DNA of 37,683 bases from Clostridia bacterium (GCA_017549565.1 JAFYUI010000010.1:1-37683); one strand, 5' to 3'; positions 8,551 to 18,046 are shown, counted from the stretch's first letter. Program-made: numbers and translations. The notes: generated by a model not told the origin, from the letters alone.

Positions 8551-10528
8551 TAATGTCTGCCTCATCAATATAGAGGTAGCCGTTTTCTGAAATGTAATCT
8601 TTTCTGCCCTGTAAATTGTCGCCGAGCAGCAAGTCAAACATTTCGCTTGTTCTTTCGGCATCCTCAGGGAGTACCTTAATAAGTCGGCGGGTGTCAGGAT
8701 TCATAGTTGTTAAGTTCATCATATCGGGTTGGTTTTCACCAAGTCCCTTTGAACGCTGCAAATCATACTTTTCATCGCCGATTTTATCCAAAATGTCCTT
8801 TTTCTCATTTTCATCATAGGCGAAATAGGTCATTTTCTTGGTGTTAATTTCATAAAGCGGGGTTTCAGCGATAAACACCCTGCCCTCGCTTATAAGGGTG
8901 GGCATTAAGCGGTAAATCATTGTTAAAATAAGGGTGCGAATGTGGAAGCCGTCGACATCGGCATCGGTACAAATGATAATCTTATTCCAACGAAGATTAT
9001 TAAGGTCAAAGTTTGAAAGACCCTTGTTTGCTTTTGACTTAACCTCAACACCACAACCAAGCACTTTAAGCAAATCGGTAATAATTTCGCTTTTAAAAAT
9101 TTTATCATATTCGGCTTTTAGGCAGTTTAAGATTTTACCACGCACCGGCATAATCGCCTGAAAAGCGGCGTCGCGTGCCAATTTGCAAGAGCCCAAAGCC
9201 GAATCACCCTCAACTATATAAAGCTCACGCTCACTTACATCACGGCTGCGGCAGTCAACAAATTTTTGAACTCGGTCAACCATTGAATTGCTTGTGGCAA
9301 GTGTCTTTTTAAGGTTTATTCTTTCCTTTTCACTGCGTTCACGACTGCGCTTGTTAACAAGCACCTGGTCGGCAATTTTATCGGCCTCGGCCTTGTTTTC
9401 AATAAAGTAAATTTCTAACTGGTGGCGTAAAAAGTCAACCATTGCATCGTAAATAAACTTGTTTGTAATTGACTTTTTAGTTTGGTTTTCGTAAGAGGTC
9501 ATTGTCGAGAAAGAAGAAATAACCAAAACCAAGCATTCTTCAATGTCAGAAAATGTTACCTTGCTTTCGTTGTTTTTATATTTACCCGACTGCTTGATAT
9601 AATTATCAACCATACTTAAAAATGCACTTCTTGTGGCTTTTTCGGGCACACCGCCGTGTTCAAGCCAGCTTGAATTGTGATAATATTCACGCATTGGGGT
9701 TTTGTTAGAAAAGCTCATCGCAACATTGATTTTTACCTTATATTCAGGCTTGTCCTCGCGGTCGCGACCTTTTCTTTCAGTTTGCCAAAACTGTACGCCC
9801 GCCATTTTGTCTTCGCCAACAATTTCGTTTACATAGTCTTTAATGCCGTTGTTGTAAACAATTTCTTGTTGAATAAAGCGGCTTCCCTGCTGTTCACGAA
9901 AAACAAACACCAAACCATCGTTTACAATGGCTTGTCTTTTAAGGGTGTCTAAAAAATATGAAACGGGTATATCAATTTCGGTGAAAACATCCAAGTCGGG
10001 CTTCCACTTAATTTTTGTACCGGTGTCACGGCCTGTATACTCTTCCTTTTTTAGACCGCCAATGTTAAAGCCCTTTTCAAAATGAAGGTTATATTTATAT
10101 CCATCACGCTTGATTTCAACATCCATATATTCCGAAGAAAATTGAGTTGAGGCAAGACCCAAACCGTTAAGACCGATAGAATATTCATAATCGCCGCCGC
10201 TGTTGGTGTCATACTTACCGCCCGCATAAAGACTTTCAAAAAGCAAAACATAGTTATACTGCTCTTCCTTTTGGTTATAGTCAACAGGCGCACCACGGCC
10301 AAAGTCCTGCACTTCAATAGAACCGTCGGTGTATTTTGTCACGATAATTTTGTTGCCGTGACCCTCGCGCGCTTCGTCGATAGAGTTTGAAATTATTTCA
10401 AATACTGAATGCTGACAGCCATCAAGCCCGTCCGAGCCGAAAATAACCGCAGGGCGAAGTCGCACCTGGTCGGGCCCTTTAAGCTGTTTAATACTTTCAT
10501 TACCGTATTCTTGTTTGGTTTTTGCCAT
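8546..10528 (-). CDS. parE: Type II DNA topoisomerase subunit B (ParE / GyrB-like)
   Basis: ATPase subunit of the type II topoisomerase encoded with the downstream A subunit. The GHKL ATPase domain shows ISNSIDEAREG and DFGRGAPV. The TOPRIM domain shows ELYIVEGDSALGS, the metal-binding DADVDG and RSKGLGE. Several family signatures are divergent: EGDSALGS in place of EGDSAGG, PVRGKILN in place of PLRGKILN, and GENQ in place of GEMN/GEMD after RxKGLGE. Two ATGs compete: 10534 (4 nt from GAGG) and 10528 (10 nt from GAGG). I prefer 10528 because it begins MAKTKQEYG. The 3' end runs into the hairpin repeat, so the last codons may be repeat-derived. Confidence 0.87.
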   Translation of the reverse strand: MAKTKQEYGNESIKQLKGPDQVRLRPAVIFGSDGLDGCQHSVFEIISNSIDEAREGHGNKIIVTKYTDGSIEVQDFGRGAPVDYNQKEEQYNYVLLFESLYAGGKYDTNSGGDYEYSIGLNGLGLASTQFSSEYMDVEIKRDGYKYNLHFEKGFNIGGLKKEEYTGRDTGTKIKWKPDLDVFTEIDIPVSYFLDTLKRQAIVNDGLVFVFREQQGSRFIQQEIVYNNGIKDYVNEIVGEDKMAGVQFWQTERKGRDREDKPEYKVKINVAMSFSNKTPMREYYHNSSWLEHGGVPEKATRSAFLSMVDNYIKQSGKYKNNESKVTFSDIEECLVLVISSFSTMTSYENQTKKSITNKFIYDAMVDFLRHQLEIYFIENKAEADKIADQVLVNKRSRERSEKERINLKKTLATSNSMVDRVQKFVDCRSRDVSERELYIVEGDSALGSCKLARDAAFQAIMPVRGKILNCLKAEYDKIFKSEIITDLLKVLGCGVEVKSKANKGLSNFDLNNLRWNKIIICTDADVDGFHIRTLILTMIYRLMPTLISEGRVFIAETPLYEINTKKMTYFAYDENEKKDILDKIGDEKYDLQRSKGLGENQPDMMNLTTMNPDTRRLIKVLPEDAERTSEMFDLLLGDNLQGRKDYISENGYLYIDEADIS

Positions 10529-10565
10529 AAACATAATACCTCAATTTACCATATTTAACTAAGTT

Positions 10566-10595
10566 ATTATATACTATATTTAGTATTTTTGTCAA
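10566..10595 (-). promoter_or_regulatory. Promoter for parE-parC
   Basis: -35 TTGACA (10590-10595), 18-nt spacer, -10 TATAAT (10566-10571) on the minus strand, about 30 bp upstream of parE. It is divergent from the phosphoglucomutase promoter. Confidence 0.8.
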
Positions 10596-10652
10596 GTAAA
10601 CCACACAGTTTTTGAAATATATAATTAGATATAAAATGTCGACTGATTTTTA

Positions 10653-10681
10653 TTGACAAAACGGTAAAAAAATCTTATTAT
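10653..10681 (+). promoter_or_regulatory. Promoter for the phosphoglucomutase gene
   Basis: -35 TTGACA (10653-10658), 17-nt spacer, -10 TATTAT (10676-10681), 26 nt before the ATG. Its -35 lies about 57 bp from the -35 of the divergent parE promoter. Confidence 0.8.
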
Positions 10682-10707
10682 AAGATAATAAAGTGAGGTC
10701 CTGATTT

Positions 10708-12417
10708 ATGATTAAAGAAAAATATCTTCTTTGGTGCGAAAAAGCCACCAAAGACATCGATTTAATAAATGAGCTTAAAGCAATGGCAAACGATGAAGAA
10801 CTTATAAATGATGCATTTTATACTGAACTTGAATTTGGTACCGCAGGTCTTCGCGGGGTTATAGGGGCCGGCACAAACCGAATGAACATTTACACAGTCG
10901 GTCAGGCATCGCAAGGGCTTGCCGCTTATATAAATTCAATTTCAAAAAACGGCAGTGTTGCCATCGGTTATGACAGTCGTATCAAGTCGGATGTTTTTGC
11001 AAAAATTTCGGCTGAAATCTTTGCGGCAAACGGCTTAAAGGTTTATATGTATGACGAGCTTATGCCAACCCCTATGCTTTCCTTTGCGGTAAGGCGCCTT
11101 AAATGTGATGCTGGTGTTATGGTGACAGCAAGTCACAACCCCGCTAAATATAACGGTTATAAAGCATACGGTGCTGACGGCACACAGTTAGGGCCCGAAG
11201 CTGCTGATTATGTGCTTTCAATTATGCAAAGTGTTGACGCTTTTGAGGGTGTAAAAACTACCGATTTTGACAAAGCGCTCGCTGACGGAAAAATTGAATA
11301 TATTTCACAAGATATTATTAACGAATACCTTGAAAATGTTAAGGCACAGCAGGTTGAAAAGGAGCTTGACCTTACAAACCTTAATGTGATTTATTCACCC
11401 CTTAACGGCACAGGTAACAAGCCCGTTCGTGAAATTTTAAAACGTGTTGGCCTTAAAAATGTTACGGTTGTGCCTCAGCAGGAATTACCCGACGGTAACT
11501 TTCCCACCTGCCCATATCCAAACCCCGAAATTCGCCAGTCGTTTGAATGTGCACTTTCTATGGCAAAAACCATCCCCGCCGACTTGCTTCTTGCCACCGA
11601 CCCCGACTGTGACCGTGTTGGCATTGCAGTAAACCAAAACGGCGAATTCAAGCTTATGACAGGCAACGATGTTGGCGCAGTTTTGCTTTATTACATTCTT
11701 TCCCGCCGCACCGCAAACGGCACATTGCCAAAAAACCCCGTTGCGGTTAAAACCATTGTTACATCCGAGCTTTGTCAAAAAATTGCCGATGATTTTGGCT
11801 GTCAGCTTATAAATGTGCTTACCGGCTTTAAGTTTATTGGCGAACAAATTTCAATTTTAGAAGCCCAAAACGAGCAAGACCGTTTTGTTCTCGGCTATGA
11901 AGAAAGTTATGGCTATTTATCGGGCGCATATTGCCGTGATAAAGACGCTGTTGTGGCTTCGATGCTTATTTGCGAAATGGCGGCTTACTATAAGTCACAG
12001 GGCAAAACCGTGCTTGATGTTTTAAACGAAATTTACGAAAAATACGGCTATTTTTATTGCAGCCAAACCAGCTTTACCTGTGAAGGTCAAAGCGGTATGG
12101 AAAAAATAAAATCTATTATGTCAGGCCTTCGTGAAAATCCGCCAAAGGTTATTGCGGGAAGCGATGTCATTAAAATTAACGACTATAAAGCTTCTGTTTC
12201 AATCAACACCGAAACAGATGAAAAAACCGAAATCACACTTCCCTCTTCAAATGTTTTGTCATACTTTTTAAAGGACGGCAGCAGCGTTATCGTGCGCCCC
12301 TCCGGCACCGAGCCCAAGATTAAACTCTACATCGGCGCAATGGATGAAACTCACGAAAAAGCCGAAAGCCGCCGTGAAGATTTAAAAAATGCAGGCACTA
12401 AACTTTTAGGATTTTAA
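10708..12417 (+). CDS. pgcA: Alpha-phosphoglucomutase / phosphomannomutase family enzyme
   Basis: Interconverts glucose-1-phosphate and glucose-6-phosphate (or the mannose equivalents), feeding cell-wall and capsule precursors. It is a 569-residue alpha-D-phosphohexomutase with all four signature loops: the phosphoserine loop TASHNPAKYNGYK, the Mg-binding loop DPDCDRVGIAV, the sugar-binding loop GYEESYGYL, and the C-terminal phosphate-binding loop RPSGTEPKIKLY. The length and the GYEESYGY form match Bacillus PgcA-like enzymes rather than GlmM (about 450 residues). The ATG at 10708 follows GTGAGG at about 9 nt. It is a single-gene unit with its own promoter and terminator. The symbol is by family resemblance. 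Confidence 0.92.
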   Translation: MIKEKYLLWCEKATKDIDLINELKAMANDEELINDAFYTELEFGTAGLRGVIGAGTNRMNIYTVGQASQGLAAYINSISKNGSVAIGYDSRIKSDVFAKISAEIFAANGLKVYMYDELMPTPMLSFAVRRLKCDAGVMVTASHNPAKYNGYKAYGADGTQLGPEAADYVLSIMQSVDAFEGVKTTDFDKALADGKIEYISQDIINEYLENVKAQQVEKELDLTNLNVIYSPLNGTGNKPVREILKRVGLKNVTVVPQQELPDGNFPTCPYPNPEIRQSFECALSMAKTIPADLLLATDPDCDRVGIAVNQNGEFKLMTGNDVGAVLLYYILSRRTANGTLPKNPVAVKTIVTSELCQKIADDFGCQLINVLTGFKFIGEQISILEAQNEQDRFVLGYEESYGYLSGAYCRDKDAVVASMLICEMAAYYKSQGKTVLDVLNEIYEKYGYFYCSQTSFTCEGQSGMEKIKSIMSGLRENPPKVIAGSDVIKINDYKASVSINTETDEKTEITLPSSNVLSYFLKDGSSVIVRPSGTEPKIKLYIGAMDETHEKAESRREDLKNAGTKLLGF

Positions 12418-12425
12418 ACTTTTTT

Positions 12426-12450
12426 AAAACCGCCCAATTGGGCGGTTTTT
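12426..12450 (+). terminator. Intrinsic terminator after phosphoglucomutase
   Basis: Perfect hairpin ACCGCCC-AATT-GGGCGGT followed by TTTTTC, 9 nt after the stop codon. Confidence 0.9.
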
Positions 12451-12454
12451 CTTG

Positions 12455-12483
12455 TTGCAATTTACACCATACTGTTATATAAT
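12455..12483 (+). promoter_or_regulatory. Promoter of the amidase-yhaM-trmK-rqcH operon
   Basis: -35 TTGCAA (12455-12460), 17-nt spacer, -10 TATAAT (12478-12483), 31 nt before the chosen amidase ATG. It is the only good promoter I see before 18.8 kb, so it probably serves the whole six-gene run. Confidence 0.7.
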
Positions 12484-12514
12484 TATATAATAAAGTTTAA
12501 AATTAGGGATGTTA

Positions 12515-14515
12515 ATGAAAAAGACAATAGTTATAATTTCTTCAATTCTTGGCGGTGTTATTTTGGCACTTGCCGCAGCATTTTTAATAATAAAATTCGG
12601 TGGTTTTTTAAAGACCGGCACACCTTTAAGTGTGGACAGCGAACCACCCGTTGTTTCGCAGCCGGTTGATGCACCCCCTGTTGAAATTACACCAACCGAT
12701 GTGCTAACCTTTACCGCACCCAAATACGAAAGCTTCACAACTGAAGATGAAACTTTAACCTTTAATGGCTTGGTTGAAGGCAATAAAACATTATTACTAA
12801 ACGGTGAAGAAATAGTTTATGATGAAAAAGGCGCTTTTTCCCATAGCGTAAACCTTAAATACGGCAAAAACACCTTTAAATTTCAAATTGGCAGTATTAG
12901 TCGCACCTTTACCGTTCACCGCCGTTATGTAATTATAACTGCTTACACCCCAAAAACTGCACAAACACTTTCGGCGGGTGCAAAGCTTAACCTGTCTGTA
13001 ACCGCCAGAAGCGGGGCTATCGTTACCGCAAAATTTAATGGCAGTACTATAACACTCACCGAACAAACCCCAAACCCAAACGGTTTTTCAAGCTTTACCA
13101 ATTCGGTTGATTTGCCAAAGGGTCACTATGTTGATAAAAATCTCGGCACTATCACCTTTAAAGCGGTACACAACGGATTTTCCGAAAGCTTTACCACAGG
13201 TAAAATCGTTTGCAAGCGTGAGGATATTGTGGTCGATTTTGACCCCAACGCCACCCCAAGCGGCGGCAATTATATAAATGTTGGCTCGGGCATTATATGT
13301 GAGGTTGTGGCAAACGATGCCGAAACCTTTACAGGCACAACAAACAATGACAAATCAAAACCCTTTAACAACTATTTGCCAAAGGGCACGGTTGATTACA
13401 GCAGTGCAAACCTTGTAACCGTTAAAACCGACGGTTATAATCACCAACTTGTTACCTTGCGTTGTGGAAGAAAGGTTTATGTTGCAAAACGCCGCAGCCC
13501 CTATACCGACTTTACTGCAGTCACAAAACAATATGTTGGCACCCTGCCCGACCATAACGAATTATCAGTTGCTGATTTTTCATCTAACGGCACCCACACA
13601 AAGCTTACCCTTAACACAAATTGGAAAGCCCCCTTTGAATTTGAACTTAAAGACCAAGCATATAACAGCAACTTTACAGTTAACAATGTGACATTTAACT
13701 ATGTTGATATCACATTTTGCTACGCAACTGTTTTTGATGGCGAAATAGTTCTTGGTGATAATCACCCAATTTTCAAAGAGGTTAAAATCATTAAAAACAA
13801 GTCTGACTATACCCTTCGCTTCATTCTTAAAAAGCAGGGTGGCTTCTATGGTTGGACCTCCTACTATAACGCCGAAAATCAGCTTTGCTTTGAATTTTTA
13901 AACCCTGTGCAAATAAGTGAGGCAGATAACGAATACGGTGCCGATTTAACAGGAGCCAGAATTTTAATTGACATTGGTCACGGCGGCACAAAGGACACGG
14001 GCGCCGGCGGTCTTGGCGGTAAAGCCACTATGGAAAAGCACCGTAATCTTGTTTTGGGTAATAAGCTTAAAGCCGAGCTTGAAGCACTTGGTGCTACCGT
14101 TTATATGACACGCACCACCGATGTTGAACAGCTTTCGGACTATAAGATGAACCTTTTAAAGCAACTTAAACCCGACTATTGCATTGCTATCCACCACGAC
14201 GGCAACAGCAAATCTTATATGAATGGTTTTGGCTCATACTACTTCCAACCATATTCAAAAGCGGCAGCACAGTTTATGCAAAACCACAATTCAAACCTTA
14301 CAGTCGGTGGCGAAAAGCTTTATAAAAGCACCACCCTTAAATTCCATTATTATTTTATGGGGCGTGTAAGCGTTTGCCCCGTTGTGCTGACCGAAAACGG
14401 CTTTATGAGCAACAGATATGACTTTGACAACATAATAAACGACGATATAAACACCCAAAAGGCAAAGGCCATAACAAAGGGTATTGTCGAATATTTTATG
14501 AGCATAAAGGAGTAA
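12515..14515 (+). CDS. Membrane-anchored N-acetylmuramoyl-L-alanine amidase (Amidase_3)
   Basis: Zinc amidase that would cleave the bond between N-acetylmuramic acid and the peptide stem of peptidoglycan, acting outside the membrane. Residues about 4-28 form an N-terminal hydrophobic anchor or uncleaved signal. A Pro/Ser/Val-rich spacer follows. About 70-460 is beta-rich Ig-like or glucodextranase-B-like sequence (for example FNGLVEGNKTLLLNGEE). The catalytic domain is about 480-666 with IDIGHGG (H489), E507, AIHHDG (H560/H561) and LTENGFMSN (E627), so the zinc ligands and catalytic glutamate are present. I chose the ATG at 12515 because AGGG sits 6 nt upstream; the ATG at 12509 abuts it. The ribosome-binding site of yhaM lies at the gene's 3' end. 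The substrate is inferred from the family. Confidence 0.88.
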   Translation: MKKTIVIISSILGGVILALAAAFLIIKFGGFLKTGTPLSVDSEPPVVSQPVDAPPVEITPTDVLTFTAPKYESFTTEDETLTFNGLVEGNKTLLLNGEEIVYDEKGAFSHSVNLKYGKNTFKFQIGSISRTFTVHRRYVIITAYTPKTAQTLSAGAKLNLSVTARSGAIVTAKFNGSTITLTEQTPNPNGFSSFTNSVDLPKGHYVDKNLGTITFKAVHNGFSESFTTGKIVCKREDIVVDFDPNATPSGGNYINVGSGIICEVVANDAETFTGTTNNDKSKPFNNYLPKGTVDYSSANLVTVKTDGYNHQLVTLRCGRKVYVAKRRSPYTDFTAVTKQYVGTLPDHNELSVADFSSNGTHTKLTLNTNWKAPFEFELKDQAYNSNFTVNNVTFNYVDITFCYATVFDGEIVLGDNHPIFKEVKIIKNKSDYTLRFILKKQGGFYGWTSYYNAENQLCFEFLNPVQISEADNEYGADLTGARILIDIGHGGTKDTGAGGLGGKATMEKHRNLVLGNKLKAELEALGATVYMTRTTDVEQLSDYKMNLLKQLKPDYCIAIHHDGNSKSYMNGFGSYYFQPYSKAAAQFMQNHNSNLTVGGEKLYKSTTLKFHYYFMGRVSVCPVVLTENGFMSNRYDFDNIINDDINTQKAKAITKGIVEYFMSIKE

Positions 14516-14518
14516 TTT

Positions 14519-15490
14519 ATGAACTTTACACCAATTGATAACAAGGGTCTTGTTGAGGGCTTTTGCATTATCAAATCTATCGACCGCAAAACCTCATCCA
14601 AGGGTGATAGCTATTTAGACATAACCCTTGGTGACAGCAGCGGCGAAATTAACGCAAAGCTTTGGCGATATGTTCCCGAAATACACGGCGAATATGCTGC
14701 TAACGAAATTGTCAAGGTGCGCGGTCTCATTTCAGAATATAACGGAAGCGACCAATTAAGAATTGAGCGCATACGCCATACTGAGCAAAGCGATAATGTA
14801 AAACCCGAAGAATTTGTAAAATCGGCCGACTATTCAGGCGAAGAAATGTTTAAAGAAATTGTAAATATTGTTGATAGTTTTAATGATAACGATCTTAAAA
14901 CAATAGTTTTGGCAATTTTAAATGACAACCGCCAACCAATTCTTTATTGGCCTGCCGCATTTAAGCTTCACCACGCAGTTCGCGGGGGACTTTTATTGCA
15001 CACACTTTCCATTGTGCGTTTGGCACAGGCAGTTTGCAAGATTTACCCCTTTGTCGACAGCGAGCTTTTAATTTCGGGCGCAATTTTGCACGATGTTGCA
15101 AAGCTTAAAGAATATACCGTTGCTGATAGCGGTATTGCAACAGGTTATTCGGTTGAAGGCAACCTTTTAGGCCATTTGACAATGGGTGCAATGGTGGTAA
15201 ATGAATATGCCAAAAAGCTTGGCACAAACCAAAAAACCGCCATGCTTTTAGAGCATATGCTGCTTTCCCACCACGGCGAGCCCGACTTTGGTGCGGCGGT
15301 TCGCCCCGCATTTATCGAGGCCGAGCTTTTGTCAGAGCTTGACCTTATGGACTCTCGCGTGTATGAAATGCACGAAGCGGTAGCCGCTACCGAAGCTGAT
15401 GATTTTTCGGGCAAGCTTTGGGCAATGGATAACCGCAAGCTTTACAATCACGGTCGCTGTGACCTGAATAAAAAAACCAAAATTTTCTAA
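14519..15490 (+). CDS. yhaM: 3'-5' exoribonuclease YhaM family (OB-fold plus HD domain)
   Basis: The N-terminal OB-fold (about residues 10-85, with DITLGDSSGEINAKLWRY) is joined to an HD phosphohydrolase domain (about 150-290). The metal-binding motif ILHDVAKLKEY and upstream HHAVRGGLLLHT are visible. At 323 residues it matches Bacillus YhaM, a 3'-5' exoribonuclease that trims RNA ends. The start ATG at 14519 has AAGGAG 6 nt upstream and lies 3 nt after the amidase stop, so the two are tightly coupled. The nuclease role is inferred from the family. Confidence 0.9.
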   Translation: MNFTPIDNKGLVEGFCIIKSIDRKTSSKGDSYLDITLGDSSGEINAKLWRYVPEIHGEYAANEIVKVRGLISEYNGSDQLRIERIRHTEQSDNVKPEEFVKSADYSGEEMFKEIVNIVDSFNDNDLKTIVLAILNDNRQPILYWPAAFKLHHAVRGGLLLHTLSIVRLAQAVCKIYPFVDSELLISGAILHDVAKLKEYTVADSGIATGYSVEGNLLGHLTMGAMVVNEYAKKLGTNQKTAMLLEHMLLSHHGEPDFGAAVRPAFIEAELLSELDLMDSRVYEMHEAVAATEADDFSGKLWAMDNRKLYNHGRCDLNKKTKIF

Positions 15491-15518
15491 CAATAAAAAT
15501 TAAGAAAGGTGATTTATT

Positions 15519-15719
15519 ATGACAATTACAAAGGATATGATTATTGGCGAGGTTTTAGATATTGACACCGGTTGTGCTAATTACTTTTTCGAAATCGGTA
15601 TGCACTGCCTTGGCTGCCCTGCTTCACGCGGCGAAACAATAGAACAGGCATGTGCTGTTCACGGTGCCGACTGTGATGCACTTCTTAAAAAGCTTAACGA
15701 ATATTTTAAAGATAAATAA
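15519..15719 (+). CDS. Small DUF1858 / hybrid-cluster-protein-associated redox disulfide protein
   Basis: A 66-residue protein with the CxxC motif GMHCLGCP and further cysteines at CANYF, QACAV and DCD. It resembles the DUF1858 or 'hybrid cluster protein-associated redox disulfide' family (MIIGEVLD at the N terminus), usually considered a thiol or redox module of unknown partner. An AAAGGTG ribosome-binding site precedes the ATG. Its TAA stop overlaps the ATG of trmK by one base. No hybrid cluster protein gene is in this window, so its role here is open. Confidence 0.85.
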   Translation: MTITKDMIIGEVLDIDTGCANYFFEIGMHCLGCPASRGETIEQACAVHGADCDALLKKLNEYFKDK

Positions 15720-16396
15720 TGAAAGAATTAAGCGTTCGCCTTAAAACTATCGCATCCCTTGTGCCAAATGACACAAGGGTTTGTGATATTGGCACAGACC
15801 ACGGCTATTTGCCGATATATTTACGGCTTAATAATCTTGCAAAAAGCGTTATTGCCGCTGATTTAAACCAAAAACCGCTTATCACCGCCCAAAAAAACAT
15901 TGAAAAACTTAATGCCGATGGCATAACATTGCGCCTTTGTGACGGTCTTTCGGGCATTGACCGACAGGAAGTTGACACCATTATTATTGCAGGTATGGGC
16001 GGCAATGTTATTTCGGGCATTATTGAAAGATGCCATTGGGCAAAGGATAATGCCTTAACCTTTATTTTACAGCCCACCACCTCGGGCGAGGTTTTGCGTG
16101 AATTTTTGTGTAACAACGGCTTTGAAATAATTTCAGAAACCGTTATTTTTGAAAACAATAAGCTTTATTCGGTAATGGTCGTGAAATTTACAAACCAAGC
16201 ACAATCCTTTCAAAATGGGTTTTACTACATAGGAAAAATAACCCCAAATACCGAAAACGGTTTAAGCTATATTAAAAAGCAACAAAAACGGCTTTTGGCC
16301 GAAGCCAAAGCCCTTGAAAGCATACCCGAAAGAAAGGCCGAATTTTTAAAGCTTTCATCGGCTTGTGATTATATTTTTAAAATTTTAACGGAGTAA
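15719..16396 (+). CDS. trmK: tRNA (adenine(22)-N1)-methyltransferase TrmK
   Basis: SAM-dependent Rossmann-fold methyltransferase that makes m1A22 in the D-loop of some tRNAs. The SAM-binding motif is CDIGTDHGYLPIYL near residues 22-35, and the family-typical AGMGGNVIS follows at about 90-98. The 225-residue length is normal. It is translated by overlap with the upstream DUF1858 gene. In many Firmicutes trmK is followed by a Nif3-family gene; here it is followed instead by rqcH after a 4-nt gap. Confidence 0.92.
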   Translation: MKELSVRLKTIASLVPNDTRVCDIGTDHGYLPIYLRLNNLAKSVIAADLNQKPLITAQKNIEKLNADGITLRLCDGLSGIDRQEVDTIIIAGMGGNVISGIIERCHWAKDNALTFILQPTTSGEVLREFLCNNGFEIISETVIFENNKLYSVMVVKFTNQAQSFQNGFYYIGKITPNTENGLSYIKKQQKRLLAEAKALESIPERKAEFLKLSSACDYIFKILTE

Positions 16397-16400
16397 TTTT

Positions 16401-18041
16401 ATGCCATTTGACGGTGCCTTTTTAAATTGCGTTATTAAAGAGCTAAACGAAGCTATTAACTGTCATGTTGATAAAATCTACCAGCCCTCGAAAGAGGAAC
16501 TGGTCTTTTTGTTGCGTAAAAAGAGCTTTGTTAAACGGCTTCTTTTTAATATAAAATCGGGTAGTGCAAGGGTGCAGTTTACCGAAAATAAGTTTGAAAA
16601 CCCCGAAAAGCCGCCAATGTTTTGTATGCTTATGCGAAAGCACCTTTTAAACGGTCGACTTTTATCTATCACCCAACCCGACCTTGAAAGAGCTGTTATT
16701 TTCACCTTTTCAAGTATGAACGAAATGGGTGATATTTGCGAGCTTCATTTAATTTGCGAGCTTTTATCCCAAAGTGCAAATGTAATTTTAACCGATGAAA
16801 ACCACAAAATTATCGACTGTCTTCGCCACAGCGATATTGAAAATTCATCACGTTTATTATTACCAGGTGCTACCTATTTCCTACCCCCAAAGCAAGATAA
16901 ATTAAACCCTTTAACCTGTGATTTTAAGCTAATTGAAGAACAACTTAAAACCGCTTGCCTTTTGCAAACCATTGATGGTTTTTCACCCCTTATTTGCCGC
17001 GAAATTGAAGAAAATAATAATCTTTCATCGGTTATAACCACCCTTCAAAACGGTGGTGTGCCCACTTTAATTTTAAAGCCAAACGACACACCGTTAGATT
17101 ACAGCTTTACCGAAATTAAACAATATGGCGATGGATATAAAAACAAAACCTTTGAAAGCTATGGTATGCTTTTAGACGAATTTTACACCATGCGTGATAT
17201 TCAAAACCGCATTAACCAAAACGCTCGGGATATTATAAAGCTTGTTACAAACCTTAAAGCCCGTACACAGCGCAAGCTTGCATTACGCCTTGAAGATTTG
17301 AAAAAATGTGAAAACCGTGAAAATTTAAGAATTTATGGCGAGCTTATAAAGGCAAATTTATACGCAATTAAGCCCGGCAGTAGCTTTGCCGAGGTGCCTA
17401 ACTATTACGACAGCGAAATGCGTAATATTAGAATACCGCTTAACCCTGCGCTGTCGCCACAAAATAACGCAAATAAATATTTTAAAGACTATAAAAAAAC
17501 CTACACCGCCGAAGAAACCCTTAAAAAACTTACTGAAAAGGATTATGACGAGATAATTTATTTTGATTCGGTTTTAGATAGCATTTCAAGGTGTCGTGAT
17601 TTGTCCGACATTGCCGAAATTCGTGAAGAGCTTGCCGATTCAGGATATATTAAGCAAACCGCAGTACGACGGAAAAACACCAAAAAGCCGGAATTTAAGG
17701 AATATATTTCGGATGAGGGTTATAAAATTTTAGTTGGCAAAAACAACAAGCAAAACGATTATTTAACAACCGTTTTAGCAAATAAAAACGATTTGTGGTT
17801 TCACACCAAAAACATACCCGGCAGTCATGTAGTTATTTTTTGTGACGGCAACGATGTGAGTGACGAAACAATTTTGCAGGCGGCAACACTTGCAGCTCTT
17901 AATTCAAAAGCGTGTGATTCGGCACAGGTGCCGGTTGACTATACCCCCGTTAAATTTGTTAAAAAACCCAACGGTGCAAAGGCAGGTATGGTTATTTACA
18001 CCACAAACAAAACCGTTTATGTCACCCCGAAGGGAGAATGA
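16401..18041 (+). CDS. rqcH: Ribosome quality control factor RqcH (NFACT / FbpA family)
   Basis: Binds stalled 50S subunits with peptidyl-tRNA and directs C-terminal alanine tailing in the known Bacillus system. It has an NFACT-N domain (about 1-260, starting MPFDGAFLNCVIKEL), a central helical/coiled-coil region (about 270-420) and an NFACT-R domain at the C terminus (KNDLWFHTKNIPGSHVVI). At 546 residues it is near the usual 560-590. The position equivalent to the conserved catalytic DR pair appears to read ER (E96, R97 in TQPDLERAVIF). The ATG at 16401 has GGAG 6 nt upstream. The older name 'fibronectin-binding protein' applies to the same family. Confidence 0.92.
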   Translation: MPFDGAFLNCVIKELNEAINCHVDKIYQPSKEELVFLLRKKSFVKRLLFNIKSGSARVQFTENKFENPEKPPMFCMLMRKHLLNGRLLSITQPDLERAVIFTFSSMNEMGDICELHLICELLSQSANVILTDENHKIIDCLRHSDIENSSRLLLPGATYFLPPKQDKLNPLTCDFKLIEEQLKTACLLQTIDGFSPLICREIEENNNLSSVITTLQNGGVPTLILKPNDTPLDYSFTEIKQYGDGYKNKTFESYGMLLDEFYTMRDIQNRINQNARDIIKLVTNLKARTQRKLALRLEDLKKCENRENLRIYGELIKANLYAIKPGSSFAEVPNYYDSEMRNIRIPLNPALSPQNNANKYFKDYKKTYTAEETLKKLTEKDYDEIIYFDSVLDSISRCRDLSDIAEIREELADSGYIKQTAVRRKNTKKPEFKEYISDEGYKILVGKNNKQNDYLTTVLANKNDLWFHTKNIPGSHVVIFCDGNDVSDETILQAATLAALNSKACDSAQVPVDYTPVKFVKKPNGAKAGMVIYTTNKTVYVTPKGE

Positions 18042-18046
18042 TTTTT

